Below, piece after piece: positions 7,705 through 15,967 of a DNA stretch of 35,937 bases. The stretch's first letter is position 1. Every line of letters begins with the position of its first letter. The translations under genes were made by a program, and so were the position numbers. This stretch comes from an alpha proteobacterium SCGC AAA536-K22. GTDB taxonomy: Bacteria; Pseudomonadota; Alphaproteobacteria; Puniceispirillales; Marisalimonadaceae. The DNA is taken from contig ATWQ01000018.1 of NCBI GenBank assembly GCA_000421325.1, forward strand, positions 1 to 35,937. Direction: 5' to 3'. The notes beneath the pieces were generated by a model. The model was not told the DNA's origin. It saw nothing but the letters and a program-made list of their open reading frames with translations, and made no database searches.

Positions 7705-8673
7705 ATGCCTCATAAGTATGATGAAAAAATGTTTGATATTAAACATTTAAGAAAAACAGCTGAAAAACTTAAGAATTGGGGACGTTGGGGGCCAGATGAT
7801 GAAATTGGAACTTTAAACTTTATAACTCCTGAAATAGTCATAGACGCCAGTAAGCTTATAAAAAAGGGAAAGCGTTTTAGTTTAGGATTAAATTTTGATA
7901 GACATGGTCCTCAAAAAGGAAGCTGGGGTAACAGATTTAATCCAATTCACTTAATGCTTGCTACAGGTACAGATGCAGTTGCAGGTAGATTTGATGATTT
8001 TGGATTGAGATATGCTGACGATATGATTTCTTTACCACTTCAATGTGCAACTCAGTGGGATGCTTTGGCTCATATATTTTATGATGATTATATGTGGAAT
8101 GGATATGATGCAAAATTAGTCGATAGTGACGGTGCCCAAAAGAATGGCATAGAAAAAGTTCGAGCTGAGATGGCTGGAAGAGGTGTATTATTAGATGTTG
8201 CAAGATGGGCAGGAGTAGATTTTTTTGAAGATGGAATTGCTATTACTTCAGACGATTTGGATGAGTGTGCCAAATCTCAAAATGTTGAAATAAAGCAAGG
8301 TGACTTTGTTATTGTAAGAACTGGTCAGATGGAGCAAAGGTTAGATTGTGGTGAATGGGGAGGATATGCAGGAGGAGATGCTCCGGGATTAGCCTTTGAC
8401 ACTGCAGAATGGATTTATGATAAACAAATAGCAGCTATTTGTACTGATACATGGGGATGTGAAGTTAGGCCAAATGAAACTAAAGATGCTCAGCAACCCT
8501 GGCATTGGGTTGTAATTCCTATGATTGGCATTACAATGGGAGAAATATTTTATTTAAGAGATTTAGCTACAGATTGCAGTAATGACAAAGTTTATGAATT
8601 CTTTTTCTGCGCCCCGCCTCTTCCAATTACAAAAGCGGTTGGGTCACCAATAAACCCTATGGCAATAAAATAA
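7705..8673 (+). CDS. Cyclase-family hydrolase, long subgroup
   Basis: 322 residues of the same PF04199 superfamily as the gene at 2655-3428 but from a different, longer subgroup. The classic HxGTHxDxPxH is replaced by QWDALAH (residues 117-123), retaining Asp119 and His123, which is the usual form in this subgroup. A further conserved region is GVLLDVARW near 165-173, and DFVIVRTGQ near 201-209 is the strand seen in all cyclases. GGGAG precedes the start. It lies between the VOC and FAD-monooxygenase genes. Expected chemistry is metal-dependent hydrolysis of a cyclic or amide bond. Two distinct cyclases in one island suggest two hydrolytic steps or a branched pathway. Confidence 0.88.
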   Translation: MPHKYDEKMFDIKHLRKTAEKLKNWGRWGPDDEIGTLNFITPEIVIDASKLIKKGKRFSLGLNFDRHGPQKGSWGNRFNPIHLMLATGTDAVAGRFDDFGLRYADDMISLPLQCATQWDALAHIFYDDYMWNGYDAKLVDSDGAQKNGIEKVRAEMAGRGVLLDVARWAGVDFFEDGIAITSDDLDECAKSQNVEIKQGDFVIVRTGQMEQRLDCGEWGGYAGGDAPGLAFDTAEWIYDKQIAAICTDTWGCEVRPNETKDAQQPWHWVVIPMIGITMGEIFYLRDLATDCSNDKVYEFFFCAPPLPITKAVGSPINPMAIK

Positions 8674-8680
8674 TCCAAGT

Positions 8681-9889
8681 ATGTCCCAATCTGCTACAAT
8701 CATTGGGGGTTCAATGGCGGGTTTATTTGCCGCTAATGCCCTATGTCAACAAGGTTGGGATGTCTCTATTCATGAAAAAGTTCCTGTACCATTGTCAGGT
8801 CGAGGTGCGGGAATAGCCACTTATGACGAGTTAGCTGATTTAGTTTATAAATCTACCGGTAATAACAATGTTTTAGGCACCAGTGCAAAGACAAGAATTT
8901 CTCTAGACCAAAAAGGAGAAATTTCAGCTAGTTATGATTACCCTCAAGTTTATACCAGTTGGCAATATTTATTTTCTGTCCTGAGAGAAAATTTTGATAA
9001 TAATAATTATTTTATGGGTGATGACTGCACTGAAATTCACCGTGAAGGCAAAAAAGTAACAGCAGTATTCAATAATAAAAAAGAAAAACAATCTGATTTA
9101 TTAATTATAGCTAATGGAATTAGATCAGAACTTAGAAGTTATGTAGACCATAAAGCCTCTCCTCAGTACGCAGGGTACGTAGGATGGCGGGGCGTAGTAT
9201 ATGAAGATCAACTGTCTCAGGTATCTTTAGAGACGCTTTCTAATTATTTTATAGTTGTTTTACCTTTTAACCAACAAATTGCTGCTTATCCGATTGCAGG
9301 TGAAGGTAAGGATCCTTTTAAAAAAGGAAATAGAAGAATTAATTGGATTTGGTACAAACCCGCTAATACAAAAGATTTAAAATCTCTATTATTAGGTAAC
9401 TCTGGCCAACAATTCGTGGATGGTATACCTCCTAATGAAATACGTGATCAAATTGTCAAAGATTTATTTAAAGAAGCAGAAGATAAGCTTCCACCTCAAT
9501 TGATCGAATTAGTATTAAAAACCTCACAACCTCTTATTCAGCCTATTTTTGATCTTGAAAGTGATAAGATGCTTAATAAAAGAGTGATAACTATTGGTGA
9601 TGCGGCATTTACGGCAAGGCCCCATGTAGGAATGGGTGTTACAAAAGCAGCTTTAGACGCGTCTAGTTTATCAGAATATCTAAAAGGTGATGGTTATTTA
9701 GAAGAATTAACCGAATGGGAAGCATCTAGAGTTAAAAGTGGGAAGTTTCTTGTAAATAGAAGTAGGTTGTTAGGCAGATATCTCTCAGAACCTAAAAAAA
9801 AAGAAACACTTATAATGCCTGATGTTACAGATGTACTAAAAGATACTGCTATCAGCTTGAAAGACATCAAATCTGATGCAAGAAACTAA
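8681..9889 (+). CDS. FAD-dependent aromatic-ring monooxygenase (2,6-dihydroxypyridine 3-monooxygenase-like)
   Basis: 402-residue class A flavoprotein hydroxylase. The ADP-binding GGSMAG motif lies near residues 9-14, a glutamate ends the second strand at about 32, and the FAD ribityl-binding GDAAF is at 305-309 followed by the RPHVGMG turn. The RGAGI segment (41-45) resembles the subgroup containing 2,6-dihydroxypyridine 3-hydroxylase. These enzymes use NAD(P)H and O2 to hydroxylate an activated ring, often an N-heterocycle. Last gene of the plus-strand operon, 7 bases after the cyclase, converging with the molybdenum hydroxylase operon. A pairing of Mo-hydroxylase and this class of flavoprotein occurs in nicotinate and nicotine degradation; a pyridine-type substrate is possible but unproven. 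Confidence 0.87.
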   Translation: MSQSATIIGGSMAGLFAANALCQQGWDVSIHEKVPVPLSGRGAGIATYDELADLVYKSTGNNNVLGTSAKTRISLDQKGEISASYDYPQVYTSWQYLFSVLRENFDNNNYFMGDDCTEIHREGKKVTAVFNNKKEKQSDLLIIANGIRSELRSYVDHKASPQYAGYVGWRGVVYEDQLSQVSLETLSNYFIVVLPFNQQIAAYPIAGEGKDPFKKGNRRINWIWYKPANTKDLKSLLLGNSGQQFVDGIPPNEIRDQIVKDLFKEAEDKLPPQLIELVLKTSQPLIQPIFDLESDKMLNKRVITIGDAAFTARPHVGMGVTKAALDASSLSEYLKGDGYLEELTEWEASRVKSGKFLVNRSRLLGRYLSEPKKKETLIMPDVTDVLKDTAISLKDIKSDARN

Positions 9890-9934
9890 ATTGAATTAAT
9901 TGAGTTAAAAAAAATAATTAAGAAATTGTTTTTA

Positions 9935-12328
9935 TTAAATTTTGCCAAGTGCCTTTAATATTTTTTCTGGAGTAATTGGCTGCGATACAACCTCTTTCCC
10001 TAGCTGGTTCAAAGCATTATTAATTGCATTCATTATAACTGCTGGCGCCCCACCAGTTCCTGCTTCACCAGCTCCTTTAGCTCCAATAATACTCCTTCCA
10101 GAATTTGTGGTAACATGATCTACAATAATATCAGGCATTTCATATGCCATAGGCACTAAATAGTCAGCCATTGTTGCATTTTGCATATTACCCTGGTCAT
10201 CATAAACACATTCTTCAAACAAAGCTCCTCCTATTCCTTGGATAACTCCACCTTTAATCTGTTCTTCAACTAACTTGGGATTTATTTGTGTTCCACAGTC
10301 TTCAACGGCCCAAAATTTATCTATTTTTACAATGCCGGTATCTTGATCAATAGATATTTTGCAACCCATTGCACTATTAGTGAAAACGAAAGGAATACCT
10401 TCAATTAAAAAACTAGCAGTAGCTAAAAGTTCAGGGTTAGTTCCTTTAGGAAGTTCATGACCTCTATAATAAACTGTCTCAGCTAATTGTTGAAGAGTTA
10501 TACCCTCACCTCCATTTTTTCTAATAACAGTGTTGTTTTCAACATCAAGTGAATTTTTATCAGTTTGCATAATTGCGGCAGCAATATCTAATATATTTTC
10601 TTTAAGTGTTCTGGCTGCCTTTAATACTGCCTCACCTCCTATTCCAGCTCCTCTAGAGGCCCAAGTACCTCCACCATAAGGAGTTGCATCAGTATCACCT
10701 AATGTAACTCTTACTGAATCCATAGAAACCCCTAACTGGTCAGCTGCAATTTGTTTCATTATGGCTTCTGTTCCTTGACCTTGCTCAGTAATGGACGAAG
10801 ATAAGTGAATTGCACCAGAACCTTCAAGTCTAATTGATGCACCGTCCTGAGACGAAATGTGAGCACCTCCAACACCGTAAAATAAAGGACTAGGGTTAGT
10901 AACTTCACACATGGCTATTACACCATACCCTGTTAAAACACCTTTTGCTAAATTACTTTCCTTTTGCTTTTCGATATCATCAATATTCATCATATTGAGC
11001 AATTTATCCATAGAAGCTTGATGAGATAAATCTTCTAAAGGTACGCCTGAGGGGGTTTTATTTGGATAAGCATTATCAGGTATAAAATTCTTCTTTCTAA
11101 TTTCATGCAGATTAATACCTATTTTAGTTGCAGCTTTGTCAACTAAAGCCTCTGTAATAGCAACTGCAATTGGATGACCCACGGCTCTATACTGACACAT
11201 TGGAGTTTTATTTTGAAATACAACTGTTCCAACTGCTTTATAGTTTGGAATAATATAAGGAGCACCTGAAAGATTTAATACTTGATTTGTTTCGATTGCA
11301 GACGTTCTTGGATACATGCTAAATGGTCCTATACCACTCAAGTCATTTATTTCCATTGCTAAGATTTTGCCTTTTTTATCAACTCCTAACTTTCCACTTA
11401 TTTTATGACAACGTGCATGAATATCAGTTGTAAAACTCTCTAATCTATCTGCAATAAACTTTATTGGACGTCCTAACTTTTTAGAAATTGCAGCCGCAGC
11501 CATTTCATCAGGATAAACATGGACTTTAATACCAAAAGACCCACCTACATCCCTACTTACTATTCTAACTAAACCTTCATTTACTTCTAAATGTTTAGCT
11601 ATAATATGCTGCATCATATGTGGAGCTTGACCATTATGATAGATTGTGATCTTACCTTCTGCTTTATTCCAGTCAGCCACAATACCTCTAGATTCTAGCG
11701 TAACACCAGTGTGTCTAGCAAAATCAAGAGTTGTTTCTACTACTGCATGAGATGCTTTAAAAGCCTGATTTACGTCTCCTTGATTAACAGTCCTTGTCCA
11801 AAAAAGATTATTGCCAAGTTCAGGATGAATAACTACAGCATTATCATCCAAAGCAGTTTCCATATCTACTTGAGCATCTTTTTCTTCCCAATCGACTTCA
11901 ATGACTTCTAATGCGTCCTCTGCCTGTGCCCTATTATTTGCTATTACAACAGCAATAGGTTCTCCTTGCCATCTTACAATTTTCTCCGCTAAAGGCGTTT
12001 GTTCTGGAGATCTCATCTCTCCTAAATGACCTAATGTACCAACCCAAGGCTTACAATACTCATCTATTTCTTTAGCAGTATAAACATCAAATACGCCAGG
12101 TGATGTTTTTGCTACTTCAACGTTTATTGACTTCATTTCAGCATGAGCAAAGGGCGATCTTAAAAATGCAACGTGTAGCATTCTAGGCAAAACTAAATCA
12201 TCAACAAATTGCCCACCACCTTCCAAGTGTTTTTTGGCATTTTCTCTTGGTAAACTTCTTCCTATATAAGAATTTGGTCTATCCATAGATCCTAATTTTG
12301 GATTTTGATTTACTTTAATGTCGTCCAT
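9935..12328 (-). CDS. Molybdenum hydroxylase large subunit (xanthine dehydrogenase family, CoxL-like form II)
   Basis: 797 residues, the molybdopterin-cytosine-dinucleotide-binding catalytic subunit that hydroxylates a substrate carbon using water. Visible sites: DVGGSFGIK (260-268), QYRAVGHP (379-386) in the active-site loop, GTWASRGAGIGG (554-565), and the base Glu755 in KGAGEAGTGG (751-760). True form I CO dehydrogenases carry AYRCSFR with a Cys for copper; here that loop is YRAVGHP, so CO oxidation is not supported. Family members act on aldehydes, purines and N-heteroaromatics. The 2Fe-2S and FAD subunits lie just upstream on the same strand (10 bases and 0 bases apart), making a complete enzyme. 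The substrate is likely a compound handled by the neighbouring flavoproteins. Confidence 0.93.
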   Translation of the reverse strand: MDDIKVNQNPKLGSMDRPNSYIGRSLPRENAKKHLEGGGQFVDDLVLPRMLHVAFLRSPFAHAEMKSINVEVAKTSPGVFDVYTAKEIDEYCKPWVGTLGHLGEMRSPEQTPLAEKIVRWQGEPIAVVIANNRAQAEDALEVIEVDWEEKDAQVDMETALDDNAVVIHPELGNNLFWTRTVNQGDVNQAFKASHAVVETTLDFARHTGVTLESRGIVADWNKAEGKITIYHNGQAPHMMQHIIAKHLEVNEGLVRIVSRDVGGSFGIKVHVYPDEMAAAAISKKLGRPIKFIADRLESFTTDIHARCHKISGKLGVDKKGKILAMEINDLSGIGPFSMYPRTSAIETNQVLNLSGAPYIIPNYKAVGTVVFQNKTPMCQYRAVGHPIAVAITEALVDKAATKIGINLHEIRKKNFIPDNAYPNKTPSGVPLEDLSHQASMDKLLNMMNIDDIEKQKESNLAKGVLTGYGVIAMCEVTNPSPLFYGVGGAHISSQDGASIRLEGSGAIHLSSSITEQGQGTEAIMKQIAADQLGVSMDSVRVTLGDTDATPYGGGTWASRGAGIGGEAVLKAARTLKENILDIAAAIMQTDKNSLDVENNTVIRKNGGEGITLQQLAETVYYRGHELPKGTNPELLATASFLIEGIPFVFTNSAMGCKISIDQDTGIVKIDKFWAVEDCGTQINPKLVEEQIKGGVIQGIGGALFEECVYDDQGNMQNATMADYLVPMAYEMPDIIVDHVTTNSGRSIIGAKGAGEAGTGGAPAVIMNAINNALNQLGKEVVSQPITPEKILKALGKI

Positions 12329-12338
12329 GTTTTACACC

Positions 12339-12815
12339 TTAATTGATCTCGTTAATAGATTCTTCAATCGCATCTACAATTGATTGGTAACCTGTACATC
12401 TACAATAATTCCCAGAGATTTCTGCTCTTATTTCATCTCTGCTTAACTTTTTCTTAGAAGATATTATTTCTTTAGTCGTCATAAGCATACCAGGAGAACA
12501 AAAACCACACTGAAAAGCGTTATGTTTTAAAAAATTATTCTTAACTTTTTCCATTATCTCGTCATCAAAACCCTCTACTGTAGTTATAGATGAGCCATTT
12601 GCTTGTGATGCAAGGACAAGACATGACCTGACTGCCACACCATCCAATTCAATTGTACACGCCCCACATGCCCCCTGTTCACAACCTAAATGTGTTCCGG
12701 TTAAACCTTGAGATCTTAAATAATCAGCTAAATGCTGCCTTGTAGGAACAGTAACATCGTCAAAGTTCTCTCCATTTACAGAAAAAGATATGTTTACTGA
12801 ATTTTTAGCCGACAT
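12339..12815 (-). CDS. Molybdenum hydroxylase small 2Fe-2S subunit (CoxS-like)
   Basis: 158 residues carrying both clusters of the family. The N-terminal plant-ferredoxin-type cluster uses Cys45, Cys50, Cys53 and Cys65; the C-terminal four-helix cluster uses Cys103, Cys106, Cys138 and Cys140 (CGFC and CRC). It passes electrons from the molybdenum site in the large subunit to FAD in the medium subunit, in the cytoplasm. The ATG is preceded by GGAGAG, which overlaps the end of the FAD subunit gene, indicating translational coupling. Length and cysteine spacing are standard, with no damage. Confidence 0.95.
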   Translation of the reverse strand: MSAKNSVNISFSVNGENFDDVTVPTRQHLADYLRSQGLTGTHLGCEQGACGACTIELDGVAVRSCLVLASQANGSSITTVEGFDDEIMEKVKNNFLKHNAFQCGFCSPGMLMTTKEIISSKKKLSRDEIRAEISGNYCRCTGYQSIVDAIEESINEIN

Positions 12816-13658
12816 TTATCTCTCCAATTTATTTAAAATCTTATTAATAAGTATTGTAGCTAAATGTAATTTCATTTCTGAACTGCTATTCAAGTCACCT
12901 GCAAAATCTATTTCTGATGCCAAAGATTTTTTTAATCTTTCATAATCATAACCGTCATTTATCACTAACTTTGCAGTATTTTGTGCAATATTTGGTTTAT
13001 CACCCGTTGCAAAGTAAACAAGATCAAGATTTTTTATTTGAGATTGTTCAAGTTCAACTCTGGCCATTAAACCCGCCATAGCATAATCACCATGACGACG
13101 ACAAACTTCATCAAAAATAAGATGTTGATTATGACCTAAAAGAGGATAACGAATAGCTGTAAGTATTTCATCAGACTTCAAGTCAGTTTCAAACAGTCCA
13201 AGGTAAAAGTCTTTTGCGTCCACAATCCTTTGACCTGCTAACCCATTCAAAATTATTTCAGCATTCATTGCAACAGCAAATGCTGGCAATTCAGCTGCAG
13301 GATCACCATAAGCTATACTTCCTCCATGAGTGCCCTTATTTCTTATAGCTGCATGAGCAACCATTTTTAATATATCAACTAAACATGGAAGTCTTTCATG
13401 AATTAGATCGTTATTCATTACATCTGAATGTGTTGCTAATGCACCGATATTAATAAAATCACCTTCAACTTTAATTTCGTTTAAATTATTAATTTTTGAT
13501 ATGTCAATTAAACAACTTGGACTAGAAAGTCTCATATTTAAAGCTGGTAAAAGAGACTGTCCCCCAGCAAGTATAATAGCCTCGTCATCTTCTGATTTAT
13601 ATTTAATAGCATCTTCAATATTTTGTGCTTCAAAATAAGAAAAATCTGGTGCCTTCAT
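12816..13658 (-). CDS. Molybdenum hydroxylase medium FAD-binding subunit (CoxM-like)
   Basis: 280 residues of the FAD-binding domain family. The pyrophosphate-binding motif AGGQS lies at 31-35 and the second FAD motif GTHGGSIAY at 109-117. I chose ATG 13658: GGGAG at 13672-13668 sits 9 bases upstream and MKAPDF is the usual family start; an in-frame TTG at 13667 overlaps that ribosome site and is less likely. First gene of the Mo-hydroxylase operon; the stop directly abuts the start of the 2Fe-2S gene. The gene order M-S-L matches cox/nic-type operons. No chaperone or cytosine-nucleotide cofactor gene (coxD, xdhC, mocA) is in the window. Confidence 0.93.
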   Translation of the reverse strand: MKAPDFSYFEAQNIEDAIKYKSEDDEAIILAGGQSLLPALNMRLSSPSCLIDISKINNLNEIKVEGDFINIGALATHSDVMNNDLIHERLPCLVDILKMVAHAAIRNKGTHGGSIAYGDPAAELPAFAVAMNAEIILNGLAGQRIVDAKDFYLGLFETDLKSDEILTAIRYPLLGHNQHLIFDEVCRRHGDYAMAGLMARVELEQSQIKNLDLVYFATGDKPNIAQNTAKLVINDGYDYERLKKSLASEIDFAGDLNSSSEMKLHLATILINKILNKLER

Positions 13659-13700
13659 TACTATCAACTCCCATTAGAAAACAATACATAAATATTTAAT

Positions 13701-13744
13701 CATTAATTATTAATGGTATCAATATTTATTAAATCATATTTAAT
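13701..13744. promoter_or_regulatory. Two palindromes in the divergent CoxM/OsmC intergenic region
   Basis: The 171-base gap 13659-13829 holds a 15-bp perfect palindrome, CATTAAT-T-ATTAATG (13701-13715), and a second, ATTAAAT-CAT-ATTTAAT (13728-13744). Their centres lie about 28 bp apart. They could be operator sites serving both divergent genes. The region is very A/T-rich, so chance palindromes are possible. Confidence 0.35.
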
Positions 13745-13829
13745 GATTTTATATATTTTAATTTATCATTTCATATTTACATTTAATGTTTTATTGTTTG
13801 ATCGATTAATGAATTTCCGGGGGTATATA

Positions 13830-14279
13830 ATGAGTGAAAATGTAGTTCATATGAAATTAGATGGGTCTTCAAAAAGCCATTCCAGGGCTGATATAATTGC
13901 AAGAGATGTTGAAAGTGTCATTGACGAACCCATTGCCAGAGGTGGCACTAACTTAGGTTTATCTCCAACTGAAACTCTTGTATCATCTTTACTGGGTTGC
14001 ACAAACGTTATTACCCACAGAATAATGGATAAAATGGGTTTTACGATTAATAGCTTAGATATTAAATCTAAGACACTTTTTAACAAAGACGGTGCTAGTT
14101 TAGTACAAGAAGTTGACATACCATTTCCTGAAATCACTTTGGATATAGACATATCAACAGATGCTTCAGAAAATGACTTAATTGAAGTTAAAAAACAATT
14201 AGCTATGTACTGCCCTATTGGAAAAGTTATTAGAAATAGTGGTACAGTTATTAATGAAAATTGGAATAAAATTAACTAG
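13830..14279 (+). CDS. OsmC-family protein
   Basis: 149-residue OsmC/Ohr-fold protein. The two redox cysteines are present: Cys57 in LLGCTN at the start of the central helix and Cys128 in MYCPIG. Characterised members reduce organic or fatty-acid hydroperoxides with dihydrolipoyl or thiol partners; many remain uncharacterised. The start at 13830 is chosen because a GGGGG stretch precedes it and the family N-terminus begins here; the frame is open back to 13713 but that extension is very hydrophobic and unlike the family. A deacetylase-like gene follows after 9 bases, and the Mo-hydroxylase operon diverges upstream. A role in handling peroxides from the flavin enzymes is possible. Confidence 0.9.
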   Translation: MSENVVHMKLDGSSKSHSRADIIARDVESVIDEPIARGGTNLGLSPTETLVSSLLGCTNVITHRIMDKMGFTINSLDIKSKTLFNKDGASLVQEVDIPFPEITLDIDISTDASENDLIEVKKQLAMYCPIGKVIRNSGTVINENWNKIN

Positions 14280-14288
14280 AGTAAGTTA

Positions 14289-15170
14289 ATGAACAGACGA
14301 GATAGATTACATCATCAACCTATAATAAACAGGCCTAAATTATTCTTAAAAAATAATAAAAAGATAATTTTGTGGGTTATTGTTAATCTTGAAGTTTGGG
14401 ATCCAGATTTACCACAACCTAGAAATATATTACCTCCTCCAATGAATGTCCCAATGTTACCTGACTTACCTAATTGGTCGTGGCATGAATATGGAATGAG
14501 AGTGGGGTTTTGGAGAATGTTTAAAGCTCTTAAAGACAGAGGTATCCCTTCAACTTTAGCCTTAAATGCTACTGTTGTAGATCATTATCCTGAAACAGTT
14601 GAAGCAGCAATGAAGGAAAATTGGGAACCTATGGGTCATGGATATATTCAGAGGCCAATGCATAAGGTAGAAAATCAATTTGTAGATATAAAGTCAGCTA
14701 TTAAAAAAATTGAAGACTTTACTAAGCAAGACGTTATTGGATGGGAAAGTCCAGGCCTAACTGAAACTAATGATACTTTAGATATTTTATCTGATAACGG
14801 AGTTAAATACACGGCAAATTGGCCTGTAGATGACTTGCCACAAGATTTAAAGGTTAAAAGTGGTAAAAGGATGATAACACTACCCTATCCAATTGAAATT
14901 AATGATGTGGTTATGACTTCTGTTCAGGTTCATAAATCTGATGAGATTTTTACAAGAGGAAAATTACAATTTGATAGACTGTATAAAGAAGCAGAAGAAA
15001 ATACTAAGATTATGGCTATAAGTGTTCATCCTTATCTAACGGGCGTTCCCCATAGAATTGATTTTTTTGAGAAGTTATTAGATTACGTTTTAGAACATGA
15101 TGATGTTGAAATAATGACAGGTAAGGATATTTACAATTGGTATACAGAGCAGGTTCCAGAGAACACTTAA
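14289..15170 (+). CDS. Polysaccharide deacetylase / PuuE allantoinase-like protein
   Basis: 293 residues of the NodB/polysaccharide-deacetylase fold, closest in pattern to the PuuE-type group of C-N hydrolases. Visible conserved parts are the WHEYGMR segment (around residues 65-71), GHGYIQRP (about 117-124), the GWESPG segment near 151-156 and the C-terminal ISVHPYLTG near 247-255. The classic NodB metal motif TFDDG is absent, as in PuuE, so a carbohydrate substrate is unlikely. It follows the OsmC gene by 9 bases in a two-gene operon. In this catabolic context it may hydrolyse a ureide, cyclic amide or similar C-N bond (inference). It converges with the YdcF-like gene (6-base gap). Confidence 0.82.
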   Translation: MNRRDRLHHQPIINRPKLFLKNNKKIILWVIVNLEVWDPDLPQPRNILPPPMNVPMLPDLPNWSWHEYGMRVGFWRMFKALKDRGIPSTLALNATVVDHYPETVEAAMKENWEPMGHGYIQRPMHKVENQFVDIKSAIKKIEDFTKQDVIGWESPGLTETNDTLDILSDNGVKYTANWPVDDLPQDLKVKSGKRMITLPYPIEINDVVMTSVQVHKSDEIFTRGKLQFDRLYKEAEENTKIMAISVHPYLTGVPHRIDFFEKLLDYVLEHDDVEIMTGKDIYNWYTEQVPENT

Positions 15171-15176
15171 ATTATA

Positions 15177-15920
15177 TTACATAATAATTTTGTAATACAA
15201 CCTTCCAATATTTTCTCTAATAAAAATTGAGGTTTTGCTTAAAGCATGAACAGTTGGGAATAGGTCTAAAAAAGTAAATTTTCTATTCGTAGACTTAAAA
15301 TCTACTGGAAATGGCGTAACGTTTAATCCCTGCTTTTCAAACAAATACTTTGATCTATGCATATGAAAAGCTGAAGTTACCAGTATAATAGAAGAATTAT
15401 TTGGAATAAGTTTAGTCACAGCAATACTTTCTTCATAAGTATTTTGGACTTTATCTGTAACTAAAATCTCACCTGGAATACCTAAGGCGATTGCCTTATC
15501 CTTAAGAATGAAACCCTCAGGTTTCCAATTCTCTGTCCACGGCACTTGGCCTGCTGTAAATATTAACTTATCTGCTTTCTGTTGTTTAATTAAATCAATA
15601 CCAGCAAAAAAACGATCTGGATCTGAAAATTCATAAGTTGAGTATTCCTTATCACCTATTTTACTAAGCCCTCCACTTAAAACAACAATAGCATCATTCT
15701 CTTTTACAGAAGATATAGGTATTGGCTTGTATGAGGATTCCAACTTTTGAGCAAGATAATTACCTACAAAAGGATTAGTAGAAATTAACAGGATTAATAA
15801 AGATAAAAAAACATAAAATCTTTTTCTATTAAAGAAAAAAATGATTAATAGGATTAGCACAATTCCCAAAGGAGACAAAAAGAAAGGTAATATTTTGTGC
15901 AAATAAATCAAATATAACAA
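15177..15920 (-). CDS. YdcF-family (DUF218) membrane protein
   Basis: About 247 residues with two N-terminal hydrophobic segments (about residues 13-30 and 34-50) followed by a DUF218/YdcF domain. Signature parts are AIVVLSGG (near 77-84), the ADKLIFTAG strand, NTYEES (near 162-167) and LVTSAFHMHRS, the last being the strongest family mark. Members such as SanA and ElyC act in envelope integrity. The frame has no ATG near its start: a TAG sits just before TTG 15920, and other TTG codons occur at 15911 and 15902; none has a clear Shine-Dalgarno, so the exact start is uncertain. It lies downstream of phoB on the same strand (47-base gap) and may be read with it. Confidence 0.85.
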   Translation of the reverse strand: MLYLIYLHKILPFFLSPLGIVLILLIIFFFNRKRFYVFLSLLILLISTNPFVGNYLAQKLESSYKPIPISSVKENDAIVVLSGGLSKIGDKEYSTYEFSDPDRFFAGIDLIKQQKADKLIFTAGQVPWTENWKPEGFILKDKAIALGIPGEILVTDKVQNTYEESIAVTKLIPNNSSIILVTSAFHMHRSKYLFEKQGLNVTPFPVDFKSTNRKFTFLDLFPTVHALSKTSIFIRENIGRLYYKIIM

Positions 15921-15967
15921 CTATTTAAGTTATAATATAAATTAATCATATCATATTAGGCTGGAAT

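Noticed and set aside
7961-8273. Antisense reading frames within the second cyclase gene
   Set aside because: They have biased, unnatural composition and lie wholly inside a well-conserved gene; the same holds for the other antisense frames in tctA, pstC, gap and mmsA.
9935-13658. Aerobic carbon-monoxide dehydrogenase (coxMSL)
   Set aside because: The operon has the right three subunits, but the large subunit lacks the form I loop with the copper-binding Cys, and no cox accessory genes are present.
13713-13829. N-terminal extension of the OsmC protein
   Set aside because: The in-frame stretch is hydrophobic and unlike the family; ATG 13830 has a G-rich ribosome site and gives the normal OsmC size.
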